The notes under the pieces are model-generated. The model searched no databases. It was not told where the DNA came from and worked only from the letters and a program-made list of their open reading frames with translations. From Antedon mediterranea (Eukaryota > Echinodermata > Crinoidea > Comatulida > Antedonidae): a DNA stretch of 64,000 nucleotides. The translations under genes and the position numbers were made by a program. The stretch lies in NCBI RefSeq assembly GCF_964355755.1, contig NC_092678.1, positions 9,584,922-9,648,921 of the forward strand, given 5' to 3'. Shown in pieces: positions 1 to 10,970 of the stretch; the first letter of the stretch is position 1, and each line of letters opens with the position of its first letter.

Positions 1-786
1 ATTCTACTATGTATTTGCAGTTTAAATTATCTAAACTGTTACTGATTAATCAACTACTTTTGACTAGACAATTCACTGATTATTCTACTATGTATTTTCA
101 GTTTAAATTATCGAAACTGTTACTGACTAATCAACTACATTTCGACTAGACAATTCACTGATTATTCTAATATGTATTTGCAGTTTAAATTCTCTAAACT
201 GTTAAGTGTTACTGAATAATCAACTGTCTTTTGACTAAAAAATTCACTGATTATTCTACTATGTATTTGCAGTTTAAATTCTCTAAACTGTTACTGAATA
301 ATCAACTGTATTTTGACTAGACAATTCATTGATTATTGTACTATTTAGACACAGTTTAAATTCTCTAAACTGTTACTGAATAATCAACTGTCTTTTGACT
401 AGACAATTCACTGATTATTCTACTATGTATTTGCAGTTTAAATTCTCTAAACTGTTACTGAATAATCAACTGCCTTTTGACTAAACAATTCACTGATTAT
501 TCTACTATGTATTTACAGTTTAAATTATCTAAACTGTTACTGACTAATCAACTACTTTTGACTAGACAATTCACTGATTATTCTACTATGTATTTTCAGT
601 TTAAATTATCTAAACTGTTACTGACTAATCAACTACATTTCGACTAGACAATTCACTGATTATTCTAATATGTATTTGCAGTTTAAATTCTCTAAACTGT
701 TACTGAATAATCAACTGTATTTTGACTAGACAATTCATTGATTATTGTACTATTTACACACAGTTTAAATTCTCTAAACTGTTACT

Positions 787-860
787 GAATAATCAACTGT
801 CTTTTGACTAGACAATTCACTGATTATTCTATGTGTTTGCAGTTTAAATTCTCTAAACTG
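787..860. repeat. Two inverted repeats within one satellite 1 monomer (representative)
   Basis: GAATAATCA at 787-795 is the exact reverse complement of TGATTATTC at 821-829, and CAGTTTA at 840-846 is the exact reverse complement of TAAACTG at 854-860. Both pairs recur across the array. In monomers reading GACTAATCA the first arm is weakened, while the CAGTTTA/TAAACTG pair is almost invariant. Such dyads could form hairpins or be a protein binding site; nothing in the sequence shows which. Confidence 0.75.
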
Positions 861-1129
861 TTACTGAATAATCAACTGTCTTTTGACTAAAAAATTCACT
901 GATTATTCTACTATGTATTTGCAGTTTAAATTCTCTAAACTGTTACTGAAAAATCAACTGTATTTTGACTAGACAATTAATTGATTATTGTACTATTTAC
1001 ACACAGTTTAAATTATCTAAACTGTTACCGACTAATAAACTACTTTTGACTAGACAATTCACTGATTATTCTACTATGTATTTGCAGTTTAAATTATCTA
1101 AACTGTTACTGATTAATCAACTACATTTC

Positions 1130-4100
1130 GACTAGACAATTCACTGATTATTCTACTATGTATTTGCAGTTTAAATTATCTAAACTGTTACTGATTAATC
1201 AACTACATTTCGACTAGACAATTCACTGATTATTCTACTATGTATTTGCAGTTTAAATTATCTAAACTGTTACTGACTAATCAACTACATTTTGACTAGA
1301 CAATTCACTGATTATTCTACTATGTATTTGCAGTTTAAATTATCTAAACTGTTACTGAATAATAAACGGTCTTTTGACTAGACAATTCACTGATTATTCT
1401 ACTATTTACACACAGTTTAAATTCTCTAAACTGTTACTGAATAATCAACTGTATTTTGACTAAACAATTCACTGATTATTCTACTATGTATTTGCAGTTT
1501 AAATTCTATAAACTGTTACTGAATAATAAACGGTCTTTTGATTAAACAATTTACTGATTATTCTACTATGTATTTGCAGTTTAAATTATCTAAACTGTTA
1601 CTGACTAATCAACTACTTTTGACTAGACAATTCACTGATTATTCTACTATGAATTTGCAGTTTAAATTATCTAAACTGTTACTGACTAATCAACTACTTT
1701 TGACTAGACAATTCACTGATTATTCTACTATGTATTTGCAGTTTAAATTATCTAAACTGTTACTGACTAATCAACTACATTTCGACTAGACAATTCATTG
1801 ATTATTCTAATATGTATTTGCAGTTTAAATTCTCTAAACTGTTACTGAATAATCAACTGTATTTTGACAAGACAATTCATTGATTATTGTACTATTTACA
1901 CACAGTTGAAATTCTCTAAACTGTTACTGAATAATCAACTGTCTTTTGACTAGACAATTCACTGATTATTCTACTATGTATTTGCAGTTTAAATTCTCTA
2001 AACTGTTACTGAATAATCAACTGTCTTTTGACTAAAAAATTCACTGATTATTCTACTATGTATTTGCAGTTTAAATTCTCTAAACTGTTACTGAATAATC
2101 AACTGTATTTTGACTAGACAATTCATTGATTATTGTACTATTTACACACAGTTTAAATTATCTAAACTGTTACTGACTAATCAACTACTTTTGACTAGAC
2201 AAATAACTGATTATTCTACTATGTATTTGTAGTTTAAATTATCTAAACTGTTACTGATTAATCAACTACATTTCGACTAGACAATTCACTGATTATTCTA
2301 CTATGTATTTGCAGTTTAAATTATCTAAACTGTTACTGACTAATCAACTACATTTCGACTAGACAATTCACTGATTATTCTAATATGTATTTGCAGTTTA
2401 AATTCTCTAAACTGTTACTGAATAATCAACTGTATTTTGACTAGACAATTCATTGATTATTGTACTATTTACACACAGTTGAAATTCTCTAAACTGTTAC
2501 TGAATAATCAACTGTCTTTTTACTAGACAATTCACTGATTATTCTACTATGTATTTGCAGTTTAAATTCTCTAAACTGTTACTGAATAATCAACTGTCTT
2601 TTGACTAAAAAATTCACTGATTATTCTACTATGTATTTGCAGTTTAAATTCTCTAAACTGTTACTGAATAATCAACTGTATTTTGACTAGACAATTCATT
2701 GATTATTGTACTATTTACACACAGTTTAAATTATCTAAACTGTTACTGACTAATCAAATACATTTTGACTAGACAATTCACTGATTATTCTACTATGTAT
2801 TTGCAGTTTAAATTATCTAAACTGTTACTGAATAATAAACGGTCTTTTGACTAGACAATTCACTGATTATTCTACTATTTACACACAGTTTAAATTCCCT
2901 AAACTGTTACTGAATAATCAACTGTATTTTGACTAGACAATTCATTGATTATTCTACTATTTACACACAGTTTAAATTATCTAAACTGTTACTGACTAAT
3001 CAACTACTTTTGACTAGACAATTCACTTATTATTCTACTATGTATTTGCAGTTTAAATTCTCTAAACTGTTACTGAATAATCAACTGTATTTTTACTAGA
3101 CAATTCATTGATTATTCTACTTTTTACACACAGTTTAAATTCTCTAAACTGGTACTGAATAATCAACTGTATTTTGACTAAACAATTCACTGATTATTCT
3201 ACTATGTATTTGCAGTTTAAATTCTATAAACTGTTACTGAATAATAAACGGTCTTTTGACTAAACAATTCACTGATTATTCTACTATGTATTTACAGTTT
3301 AAATTGTCTAAACTGTTACTCAATAATCAACTGTCTTTTGACTAGACAATTCACTGATTATTCTACTATGTATTTGCAGTTTAAATTATCTAAACTGTTA
3401 CTGATTAATCAACTACATTTCGACTAGACAATTCACTGATTATTCTACTATGTATTTGCAGTTTAAATTATCTAAACTGTTACTGACTAATCAACTACAT
3501 TTTGACTAGACAATTCACTGATTATTCTACTATGTATTTGCAGTTTAAATTATCTAAACTGTTACTGAATAATAAACGGTCTTTTGACTAGACAATTCAC
3601 TGATTATTCTACTATTTACACACAGTTTAAATTCTCTAAACTGTTACTGAATAATCAACTGTATTTTGACTAAACAATTCACTGATTATTCTACTATGTA
3701 TTTGCAGTTTAAATTCTATAAACTGTTACTGAATAATAAACGGTCTTTTGATTAAACAATTTACTGATTATTCTACTATGTATTTGCAGTTTAAATTATC
3801 TAAACTGTTACTGACTAATCAACTACTTTTGACTAGACAATTCACTGATTATTCTACTATGAATTTGCAGTTTAAATTATCTAAACTGTTACTGACTAAT
3901 CAACTACTTTTGACTAGACAATTCACTGATTATTCTACTATGTATTTGCAGTTTTAATTATCTAAACTGTTACTGACTAATCAACTACATTTCGACTAGA
4001 CAATTCACTGATTATTCTAATATGTATTTGCAGTTTAAATTCTCTAAACTGTTACTGAATAATCAACTGTATTTTGACAAGACAATTCATTGATTATTGT

Positions 4101-5822
4101 ACTATTTACACACAGTTGAAATTCTCTAAACTGTTACTGAATAATCAACTGTCTTTTGACTAGACAATTCACTGATTATTCTACTATGTATTTGCAGTTT
4201 AAATTCTCTAAACTGTTACTGAATAATCAACTGTCTTTTGACTAAAAAATTCACTGATTATTCTACTATGTATTTGCAGTTTAAATTCTCTAAACTGTTA
4301 CTGAATAATCAACTGTATTTTGACTAGACAATTCATTGATTATTGTACTATTTACACACAGTTTAAATTATCTAAACTGTTACTGACTAATCAACTACTT
4401 TTGACTAGACAATTCACTGATTATTCTACTATGTATTTGTAGTTTAAATTATTTAAACTGTTACTGATTAATCAACTACATTTCGACTAGACAATTCACT
4501 GATTATTCTACTATGTATTTGCAGTTTAAATTATCTAAACTGTTACTGACTAATCAACTACATTTCGACTAGACAATTCACTGATTATTCTAATATGTAT
4601 TTGCAGTTTAAATTCTCTAAACTGTTACTGAATAATCAACTGTATTTTGACTAGACAATTCATTGATTATTGTACTATTTACACACAGTTGAAATTCTCT
4701 AAACTGTTACTGAATAATCAACTGTCTTTTTACTAGACAATTCACTGATTATTCTACTATGTATTTGCAGTTTAAATTCTCTAAACTGTTACTGAATAAT
4801 CAACTGTCTTTTGACTAAAAAATTCACTGATTATTCTACTATGTATTTGCAGTTTAAATTCTCTAAACTGTTACTGAATAATCAACTGTATTTTGACTAG
4901 ACAATTCATTGATTATTGTACTATTTACACACAGTTTAAATTATCTAAACTGTTACTGACTAATCAAATACATTTTGACTAGACAATTCACTGATTATTC
5001 TACTATGTATTTGCAGTTTAAATTATCTAAACTGTTACTGAATAATAAACGGTCTTTTGACTAGACAATTCACTGATTATTCTACTATTTACACACAGTT
5101 TAAATTCCCTAAACTGTTACTGAATAATCAACTGTATTTTGACTAGACAATTCATTGATTATTCTACTATTTACACACAGTTTAAATTATCTAAACTGTT
5201 ACTGATTAATCAACTACTTTTGACTAGACAATTCACTTATTATTCTACTATGTATTTGCAGTTTAAATTCTCTAAACTGTTACTGAATAATCAACTGTAT
5301 TTTTACTAGACAATTCATTGATTATTCTACTTTTTACACACAGTTTAAATTCTCTAAACTGGTACTGAATAATCAACTGTATTTTGACTAAACAATTCAC
5401 TGATTATTCTACTATGTATTTGCAGTTTAAATTCTATAAACTGTTACTGAATAATAAACGGTCTTTTGACTAAACAATTCACTGATTATTCTACTATGTA
5501 TTTACAGTTTAAATTCTCTAAACTGTTACTCAATAATCAACTGTCTTTTGACTAGACAATTCACTGATTATTCTACTATGTATTTGCAGTTTAAATTATC
5601 TAAACTGTTACTGATTAATCAACTACATTTCGACTAGACAATTCACTGATTATTCTACTATGTATTTGCAGTTTAAACTATCTAAACTGTTACTGACTAA
5701 TCAACTACATTTTGACTAGACAATTCACTGATTATTCTACTATGTATTTGCAGTTTAAATTATCTAAACTGTTACTGAATAATAAACGGTCTTTTGACTA
5801 GACAATTCACTGATTATTCTAC
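1130..5822. repeat. 2,210 bp higher-order repeat in satellite 1 (about 2.1 copies)
   Basis: Positions x and x+2210 match closely from about 1130 to about 3612. Diagnostic monomer variants recur at exactly this spacing: the CACAGTTGAA variant at 1901 and 4111, the TAAATTCCCT variant at 2891 and 5101, and an open frame at 1538 and 3748. The unit is 27 monomers. The copies are near-identical by eye with scattered single-base differences, so this is a fairly recent tandem duplication. The match breaks near 1130 on the left and near 5822 on the right. Confidence 0.88.
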
Positions 5823-6650
5823 TATGTATTTGCAGTTTAAATTATCTAAACTGTTACTGAATAATAAACGGTCTTTTGACTAGACAATTCACTGATTATT
5901 CTACTATTTACACACAATTTAAATTCCCTAAACTGTTACTGAATAATCAACTGTATTTTGACTAGACAATTCATTGATTATTCTACTATTTACACACAGT
6001 TTAAATTATCTAAACTGTTACTGACTAATCAACTACTTAATTTTGACTAGACAATTCACTTATTATTCTACTATGTATTTGCAGTTTAAATTCTCTAAAC
6101 TGTTACTGAATAATCAACTGTATTTTTACTAGACAATTCATTGATTATTCTACTTTTTACACACAGTTTAAATTCTCTAAACTGGTACTGAATAATCAAC
6201 TGTATTTTGACTAAACAATTCACTGATTATTCTACTATGTATTTGCAGTTTAAATTCTATAAACTGTTACTGAATAATAAACGGTCTTTTGACTAAACAA
6301 TTCACTGATTATTCTACTATGTATTTACAGTTTAAATTCTCTAAACTGTTACTCAATAATCAACTGTCTTTTGACTAGACAATTCACTGATTATTCTACT
6401 ATGTATTTGCAGTTTAAATTATCTAAACTGTTACTGATTAATCAACTACATTTCGACTAGACAATTCACTGATTATTCTACTATGTATTTGCAGTTTAAA
6501 TTATCTAAACTGTTACTGACTAATCAACTACATTTTGACTAGACAATTCACTGATTATTCTACTATGTATTTGCAGTTTAAATTATCTAAACTCTTACTG
6601 AATAATAAACGGTCTTTTGACTAGACAATTCACTGATTATTCTACTATTT
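5010..6650. repeat. About 820 bp (10-monomer) duplication in satellite 1
   Basis: The segment at about 5010-5829 recurs at about 5830-6650. The TAAATTCCCT variant lies at 5101 and 5920 (spacing 819), and the rare TTTTACTAGA variant at 5301 and 6124 (spacing 823). The four-base difference is explained by a small insertion (CTTAATTTTG) near 6038. A further related copy of the TAAATTCCCT monomer lies at 7153, 1,233 bases on, so the right-hand third of the array is a mosaic of overlapping duplications. Confidence 0.7.
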
Positions 6651-8146
6651 ACACACAGTTTAAATTCTCTAAACTGTTACTGAATAATCAACTGTATTTT
6701 GACTAAACAATTCACTGATTATTCTACTATGTATTTGCAGTTTAAATTCTCTAAACTGTTAATGAATAATAAACGGTCTTTTGACTAAACAATTCACTGA
6801 TTATTCTACTATGTATTTACAGTTTAAATTCTCTAAACTGTTACTGACTAATCAACTACATTTTGAATAAACAATTCACTGATTATTCTACTATGTATTT
6901 GCAGTTTAAATTATCTAAACTGTTACTGATTAATCAACTACATTTCGACTAGACAATTCACTGATTATTCTACTATGTATTTGCAGTTTAAATTATCTAA
7001 ACTGTTACTGACTAATCAACTACATTTTGACTAGACAATTCACTGATTATTCTACTATGTATTTGCAGTTTAAATTATCTAAACTGTTACTGAATAATAA
7101 ACGGTCTTTTGACTAGACAATTCACTGATTATTCTACTATTTACACACAGTTTAAATTCCCTAAACTGTTACTGAATAATCAACTGTATTTTGACTAGAC
7201 AATTCATTGATTATTCTACTATTTACACACAGTTTAAATTATCTAAACTGTTACTGACTAATCAACTACTTTTGACTAGACAATTCACTTATTATTCTAC
7301 TATGTATTTGCAGTTTAAATTCTCTAAACTGTTACTGAATAATCAACTGTATTTTGACTAGACAATTCATTGATTATTCTACTATTTACACACAGTTTAA
7401 ATTCTCTAAACTGTTACTGAATAATCAACTGTATTTTGACTAAACAATTCACTGATTATTCTACTATGTATTTGCAGTTTAAATTCTATAAACTGTTACT
7501 GAATAATAAACGGTCTTTTGACTAAACAATTCACTGATTATTCTACTATGTATTTACAGTTTAAATTCTCTAAACTGTTACTGAATAATCAACTGTCTTT
7601 TGACTAGACAATTCACTGATTATTCTACTATGTATTTGCAGTTTAAATTATCTAAACTGTTACTGATTAATCAACTTCATTTCGACTAGACAATTCACTG
7701 ATTATTCTACTATGTATTTGCAGTTTAAATTAGCTAAACTGTTACTGACTAATCAACTACATTTTGACTAGACAATTCACTGATTATTCTACTATGTATT
7801 TACAGTTTAAATTCTCTAAACTGTTACTGACTAATCAACTACATTTTGAATAAACAATTCACTGATTATTCTAATATGTATTTGCAGTTTAAATTATCTA
7901 AACTGTTACTGATTAATCAACTACATTTCGACTAGACAATTCACTGATTATTCTACTATGTATTTGCAGTTTAAATTATCTAAACTGTTACTGATTAATC
8001 AACTACATTTCGACTAGACAATTCACTGATTATTCTACTATGTATTTGCAGTTTAAATTATCTAAACTGTTACTGACTAATCAACTACATTTTGACTAGA
8101 CAATTCACTGATTATTCTACTATTACTGAATAATATATACATACAG

Positions 8147-8152
8147 TTTATT
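8147..8152 (-). promoter_or_regulatory. Possible polyadenylation signal AATAAA on the minus strand
   Basis: The plus strand reads TTTATT, giving AATAAA on the minus strand, downstream of the last minus-strand exon and only about 15 bases from the satellite edge. It would fit a transcript ending at the satellite border. AATAAA is common by chance in DNA this AT-rich, so the call is weak. Confidence 0.25.
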
Positions 8153-8242
8153 TAGTGATATTTTCCCCGACGATCTATTTCTGTAAACAATAAATAAACA
8201 TGTATAATTAATTTATGTATGATAGCACTGTATTTCACTTAC

Positions 8243-8323
8243 TTTGAAAGAAGACAGGCAAATCTTGATAGTTCTATAGAAAACTTGCAATGCTTTTAAA
8301 TAATTTCTTGCTACTGCATGCCA
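8243..8323 (-). CDS. Doubtful further exon of the minus-strand gene
   Basis: On the minus strand an acceptor-like ATTTCAG precedes 81 open bases (27 codons starting WHAVARNYLKALQ), followed by a strong donor-like GTAAGTGA. Read on past that donor, the frame stops at TAA at 8215-8213. The difficulty is its distance from the previous exon: splicing 8348 directly to 8323 would need an intron of only 24 bases, below the usual animal minimum. It may be an alternative exon, an exon joined from a different donor, or chance. It is listed because both flanking splice motifs are good. Confidence 0.2.
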
Positions 8324-8347
8324 CTGAAATTAAAAACATAAACCTAC

Positions 8348-8434
8348 CTTTGGATACATCCTCCTCATTTTGTCATATAACTGTTGAAATTCATAGTAAT
8401 GGAGAACTGGATTTTTGTTATAGACTTCTCTTGC
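8348..8434 (-). CDS. Exon of an unidentified protein gene (29 codons)
   Basis: On the minus strand the exon is preceded by a long T-rich tract ending TTTGTAG and followed by GTAGGT. It encodes 29 residues in phase 0, beginning AREVYNKNPVLHYYEF and ending YDKMRRMYPK. The 84-base intron that separates it from the exon at 8519-8641 has a clean GTATGT donor and a polypyrimidine acceptor, and the frame continues without shift. If the GTAGGT donor is not used, the frame runs five more codons (VGLCF) to a TAA at 8332-8330, which would make this the last exon, 8330-8434. I do not recognise the family. The basic, aromatic-rich end suggests a helical nucleic-acid or protein contact region, but that is a guess. 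Confidence 0.62.
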
Positions 8435-8518
8435 CTACAAAAAAAAATAAAAATTGTATTTAATAATGTGATGGTGATTATTACAATTAAATAGATAATA
8501 CATAAACATTAAACATAC

Positions 8519-8641
8519 TGTTCTTTTTGGCAGATGACCCTCTTCTATTTGTCTGCCAAACAATTTAAATACAGCGTCCATAACGTCTTGGTTGTCGAAT
8601 TTCGACTTTGGGCCATGTTTGCTTAGAGGATGGCTTACAGA
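8519..8641 (-). CDS. Exon of an unidentified protein gene (41 codons)
   Basis: Minus-strand exon of 123 bases between the acceptor ATAACTAG and the donor GTATGT, open in phase 0 across its full length; the first alternative frame I translated meets a stop. It begins SVSHPLSKHGPKSKF and continues DNQDVMDAVFKLFGRQ, then IEEGHLPKRT. Joined to the next exon, the pattern is an acidic start, V-x-x-x-F-x-x-x-I-x-x-G-x-LP, then NP-x-L and a basic K-x-RRM end. This loosely recalls the C-terminal region of multi-copy uncharacterised proteins in aquatic animal genomes. That is from memory of a pattern and is not a family assignment. An alternative acceptor AG eight bases further in would put the exon out of phase with its neighbour. 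Confidence 0.65.
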
Positions 8642-8978
8642 CTAGTTATATTGAAAGTAGAAAAATAATAAAGTCAAATTAATAGGTGAAATAAGTTTTA
8701 CAGAAAATGTACTTTAAGTATTTGAAATGAGAATTGTATTGATGTTTTAGATAACAATAATAATGACAATAATACCAGGAGTAATTAAAGTGCTTGTAAG
8801 ATTATCTGGTGGATGATGTTAATATGAAATTGTATGCCACATATGGATTTGATTATGGGTGATTAGCATAGATTAAATTAAAATAAAATAAACACATTCT
8901 ATAAACTCAGTACTACACAAAACTAAAAATGCATGCAGTTATTTGGTGGTTGATGTTAAAATAAAAGTGTAGGCCTAT

Positions 8979-9044
8979 GCCACATCAGGATTTCAACCCG
9001 AGACAAGAGTGTCGATGCTCTACCAGCTGAGCTATGATAGCATC
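8979..9044 (-). repeat. tRNA-like SINE head, copy 1
   Basis: Read on the minus strand, TAGCTCAGCTGG at 9034-9023 matches the Pol III box A consensus at all positions and is followed by TAGAGCA as in tRNA genes. Box B is GGTTGAAATCC at 8998-8988, two changes from consensus. Box A to box B is about 36 bases, shorter than the usual 44, so the anticodon arm is deleted or altered. It is not a functional tRNA gene. Confidence 0.72.
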
Positions 9045-9159
9045 CTATAAAAGAAATAGATTTTAGTGATTAGCATGGATTAACACATTCTATAAACCAC
9101 TAAACAAACAAAAAACGTGCATGCAGTTATCTGGTGGATGATGTTAATATGAAAGTGTA

Positions 9160-9225
9160 TGCCACATCAGGATTTGAACCCGAGACCAGAGTGCCGATGC
9201 TCTACAAGCTGAGCTATGATAGCAT
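9160..9225 (-). repeat. tRNA-like SINE head, copy 2
   Basis: Minus-strand box A TAGCTCAGCTTG at 9215-9204 has one change from consensus; box B GGTTCAAATCC at 9180-9170 is close to consensus. The layout and the short box spacing are the same as in the copy 182 bases to the left, so both come from one tandem duplication. Confidence 0.72.
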
Positions 9226-9558
9226 CCTATAAAAGAAATAGATTTTAGTGATTAGCATGGATTAACACATTCTATAAACCACTAAACAAACAAAAAACGT
9301 GCATGCAGTTATCTGGTGGATGATGTTAATATGAAGGTGTATGCCACATCAGGTTTTGAATCTGAAAAATTAGCATAGATTAAACTAAAATAAAACAAAC
9401 ACACAAACACATTCTATAAACTACTAAACAAATAAACATGCATGCAGTGGATGATGTGAGATATGAAAGTGTATGCCATATCAGGATTTGAATCTGAAAA
9501 ATTAGTATAGATTAAATAAAAAAAAAAGCATCAACACATTATATAAACTACTAAGCTA

Positions 9559-9580
9559 CCAACTGAGCTATGATAGCATT
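9559..9580 (-). repeat. Remnant tRNA-like head with box A only
   Basis: The minus strand carries TAGCTCAGTTGG at 9570-9559, a perfect box A, followed by TAGC. Box B and the rest of the head are absent here. It marks the degenerate end of the intronic repeat cluster. Confidence 0.55.
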
Positions 9581-9600
9581 CTATAACAGAAGAAGATGTT

Positions 9601-10181
9601 GATATTTAGTATGGAAAAATCATTCTGAAAACTACTACATTTAAACAGTATACAACTGCAAAGTGAGGATTTGAACAATTACTTTAGAAACTACAGAAGT
9701 TATCTTGGGGAGGCCTCAAATTAGTTTGTATAAATAAATTAACTAAGCATACAAACTAGAGAATACAAAGAGTAATGTGCAAATTTAAAAAGTAAACATT
9801 TTCCTGTTTTTTGAGATACCAAGACCTGATAAAAACAGTTAAAGAATGTCCATACAAGTACAAAGGACATTTTGCTGACCTGAAATAAAAACTAATTAAA
9901 CAAGTACAGTAAAGCAAAATATACCAGGAAACTTTGCTGACCTGGTAAAAACATTAGTGCAATATATTGGGAGACTCAAAATCCTACCATCACCCAAGGA
10001 ATCATACTGCAGTACTAAAACGATAATGTACAGTACTCATACAAATTGTTTAAAAATACTACATCAACGTTGACCATATATTGCAGTACCAATTAAAAAG
10101 AGTGTGGTCTGGAGTGTGGTCTGGCAATATTAGTTTGATGCTTTACAAATGTGTCCTTATTAACAATTATTGAATACTTAC
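9601..10181 (-). other. Intron sequence without recognised feature
   Basis: Part of the intron between the exons at 8519-8641 and 10182-10220. It is AT-rich. There are loose short repeats (TTTGCTGACCTG near 9870 and 9933, GAGTGTGGTCTG twice near 10100-10124). I see no convincing exon, RNA gene or mobile-element end on either strand. Confidence 0.5.
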
Positions 10182-10220
10182 AGATGATGGCGCTTCATTC
10201 GCATGTGCTTGAGAAATTTC
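10182..10220 (-). CDS. Small exon of the same gene (13 codons)
   Basis: Minus-strand exon of 39 bases with a TTCACCAG acceptor and a full-consensus GTAAGT donor. It is phase 0 at both ends and encodes EISQAHANEAPSS. It lies 1,540 bases upstream of the exon at 8519-8641; that intron carries the tRNA-headed repeats. The small size is balanced by two strong splice sites and by agreement in phase with the neighbouring exons. The polar, low-complexity residues suggest a linker. Confidence 0.57.
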
Positions 10221-10375
10221 CTGGTGAATGTAAAATAATATTGTACATAATACCATTACTTGTTTCATTATTCGTAAAGAGGTAAACAAGAAAATAATAA
10301 TGATTACATAGAATTCAGTCCTGTAAATAAATGGACACTGGAAAAATATATATTTATGTGAAAATTGTATCTTAC

Positions 10376-10417
10376 CAGCATTTCATCTATGGTGTCCTCC
10401 ACACTTGAAAATGCAAC
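10376..10417 (-). CDS. Small exon of the same gene (14 codons), most 5' one found
   Basis: Minus-strand exon of 42 bases with a pyrimidine-rich TCTTTTCTAG acceptor and a GTAAGA donor. It is phase 0 at both ends and encodes VAFSSVEDTIDEML, an acidic and probably helical segment. The intron to the next exon (10221-10375) is 155 bases. It begins with an acceptor and has no start codon, so at least one more exon must lie upstream. I could not find one between here and the second satellite at 11327, so the gene may begin inside or beyond that array, or be a broken copy. Confidence 0.57.
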
Positions 10418-10472
10418 CTAGAAAAGATATACCTTAAAGTGAAGTATGTATTGCATTTGCTACTAAACAAAT

Positions 10473-10870
10473 AAACATGCATGCAGTTATCTGGTGGATG
10501 ATGTTAATATGAAAGTGTATGCCACATCAGGATTTGAATCTGAGTGATTAGCATAGATTAAATTAAAATAAAACAAACACACAAACACATTCTATAAACT
10601 ACTAAATAAATAAACATGCATGCAGTTATCTGGTGGATGATGTTAATATGAAAGTGTATGCCACATCAGGATTTGAATCTGAAAAATTAGCATAGATTAA
10701 ATAAAAAAAAACAAACATACAAACACATTCTATAAACTACTAAACAAATAAACATGCATGCAGTTATCTGGTGGATGATGTTAATATGAAAGTGTATGCC
10801 ACATCCGAATTTGAATGTGGTGGATTTAAGCATAGATTAAAATAAAACAAACACACATTCTATTAAATAC
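10473..10870 (-). repeat. Three headless copies of the intronic repeat, about 138 bp each
   Basis: ATGCAGTTATCTGGTGGATG recurs at 10481, 10620 and 10758 (spacings 139 and 138). These copies lack the tRNA-like head and match the shortened copies near 9301-9435, so the headless form spread as a tandem unit on its own. They lie just upstream of the most 5' exon found. Confidence 0.8.
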
Positions 10871-10895
10871 GAACAAAATAATAAATAACTTTAAA

Positions 10896-10970
10896 GTGTA
10901 CTGCATGTACACCTCAAAATTTGGACCTGAGACAGAGTGGTGATACTCTACGAACTCTAAAAAATAGATT
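10896..10970 (-). repeat. Highly decayed tRNA-like head
   Basis: The minus-strand text GTAGAGTATCACCACTCTG lines up with the GTAGAGCATCGGCACTCTG part of the heads at 9160-9225, and GGTCCAAATTT stands where box B would be. Both boxes are broken. It is an old copy of the same family. Confidence 0.5.

Larger units (their letters stand above)
1..8134. repeat. Satellite array 1, 81-82 bp monomer, about 99 copies
   Basis: The whole stretch is a head-to-tail array; the landmark TGATTATTCTACTA recurs every 81-82 bases (for example 80, 162). Two main monomer forms alternate. One reads CTATGTATTTGCAG before the TTTAAATT core, the other reads CTATTTACACACAG. Further variants differ at the core (AATTATC, AATTCTC, AATTCCC) and downstream (GACTAATCAACTAC, GAATAATCAACTG, GAATAATAAACGG). 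Base composition is very AT-rich. The array runs off the left edge of the window. Its right edge is a damaged monomer at 8101-8134, in which the TTTGCAG-TAAACTG part is missing and the text passes straight into non-repeated DNA. Short open frames inside it arise only because 81 is divisible by three. I see no gene. Its role (centromeric, pericentric or interstitial) cannot be told from sequence. Confidence 0.97.
8790..9600 (-). repeat. Intronic repeat family, five tandem copies (137-190 bp), some tRNA-headed
   Basis: The landmark GCATGCAGTTATCTGGTGG followed by ATGATGTTAATATGAAAGTG recurs at about 8931, 9119 and 9301, with partial copies at about 8790 and 9436. Complete copies (spacing 182 between 9119 and 9301) contain a tRNA-like head; shorter ones lack it and read TTTGAATCTGAAAAATTAGC instead, so the head has been cut out. 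All copies are in one direction inside the long intron of the minus-strand gene. The arrangement fits a tRNA-derived SINE that has become a short tandem repeat. Confidence 0.8.

Noticed and set aside
1538-3957. Plus-strand open frames of 83 and 69 codons at 1538 and 3748
   Set aside because: They are a 27-residue repeat produced where three consecutive 81 bp satellite monomers lack indels. The two are the same segment in the 2,210 bp duplication. No start context or other coding sign.
1-8134. CRISPR-like array of short palindromic repeats
   Set aside because: The whole 81-82 bp unit is repeated with no unique spacers, and the setting is eukaryotic.
8243-8323. Firm downstream exon joined to 8348-8434
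   Set aside because: The intron would be 24 bases, too short for an ordinary animal intron; kept only as a low-confidence feature.
8979-9225. Two tRNA genes on the minus strand
   Set aside because: The boxes are recognisable but only about 36 bases apart, the anticodon arm is incomplete, and both sit in a tandem repeat unit. They are SINE heads.
9840-9960. Possible exons near the repeated TTTGCTGACCTG motif
   Set aside because: No open frame with paired acceptor and donor sites in phase with the neighbouring exons.
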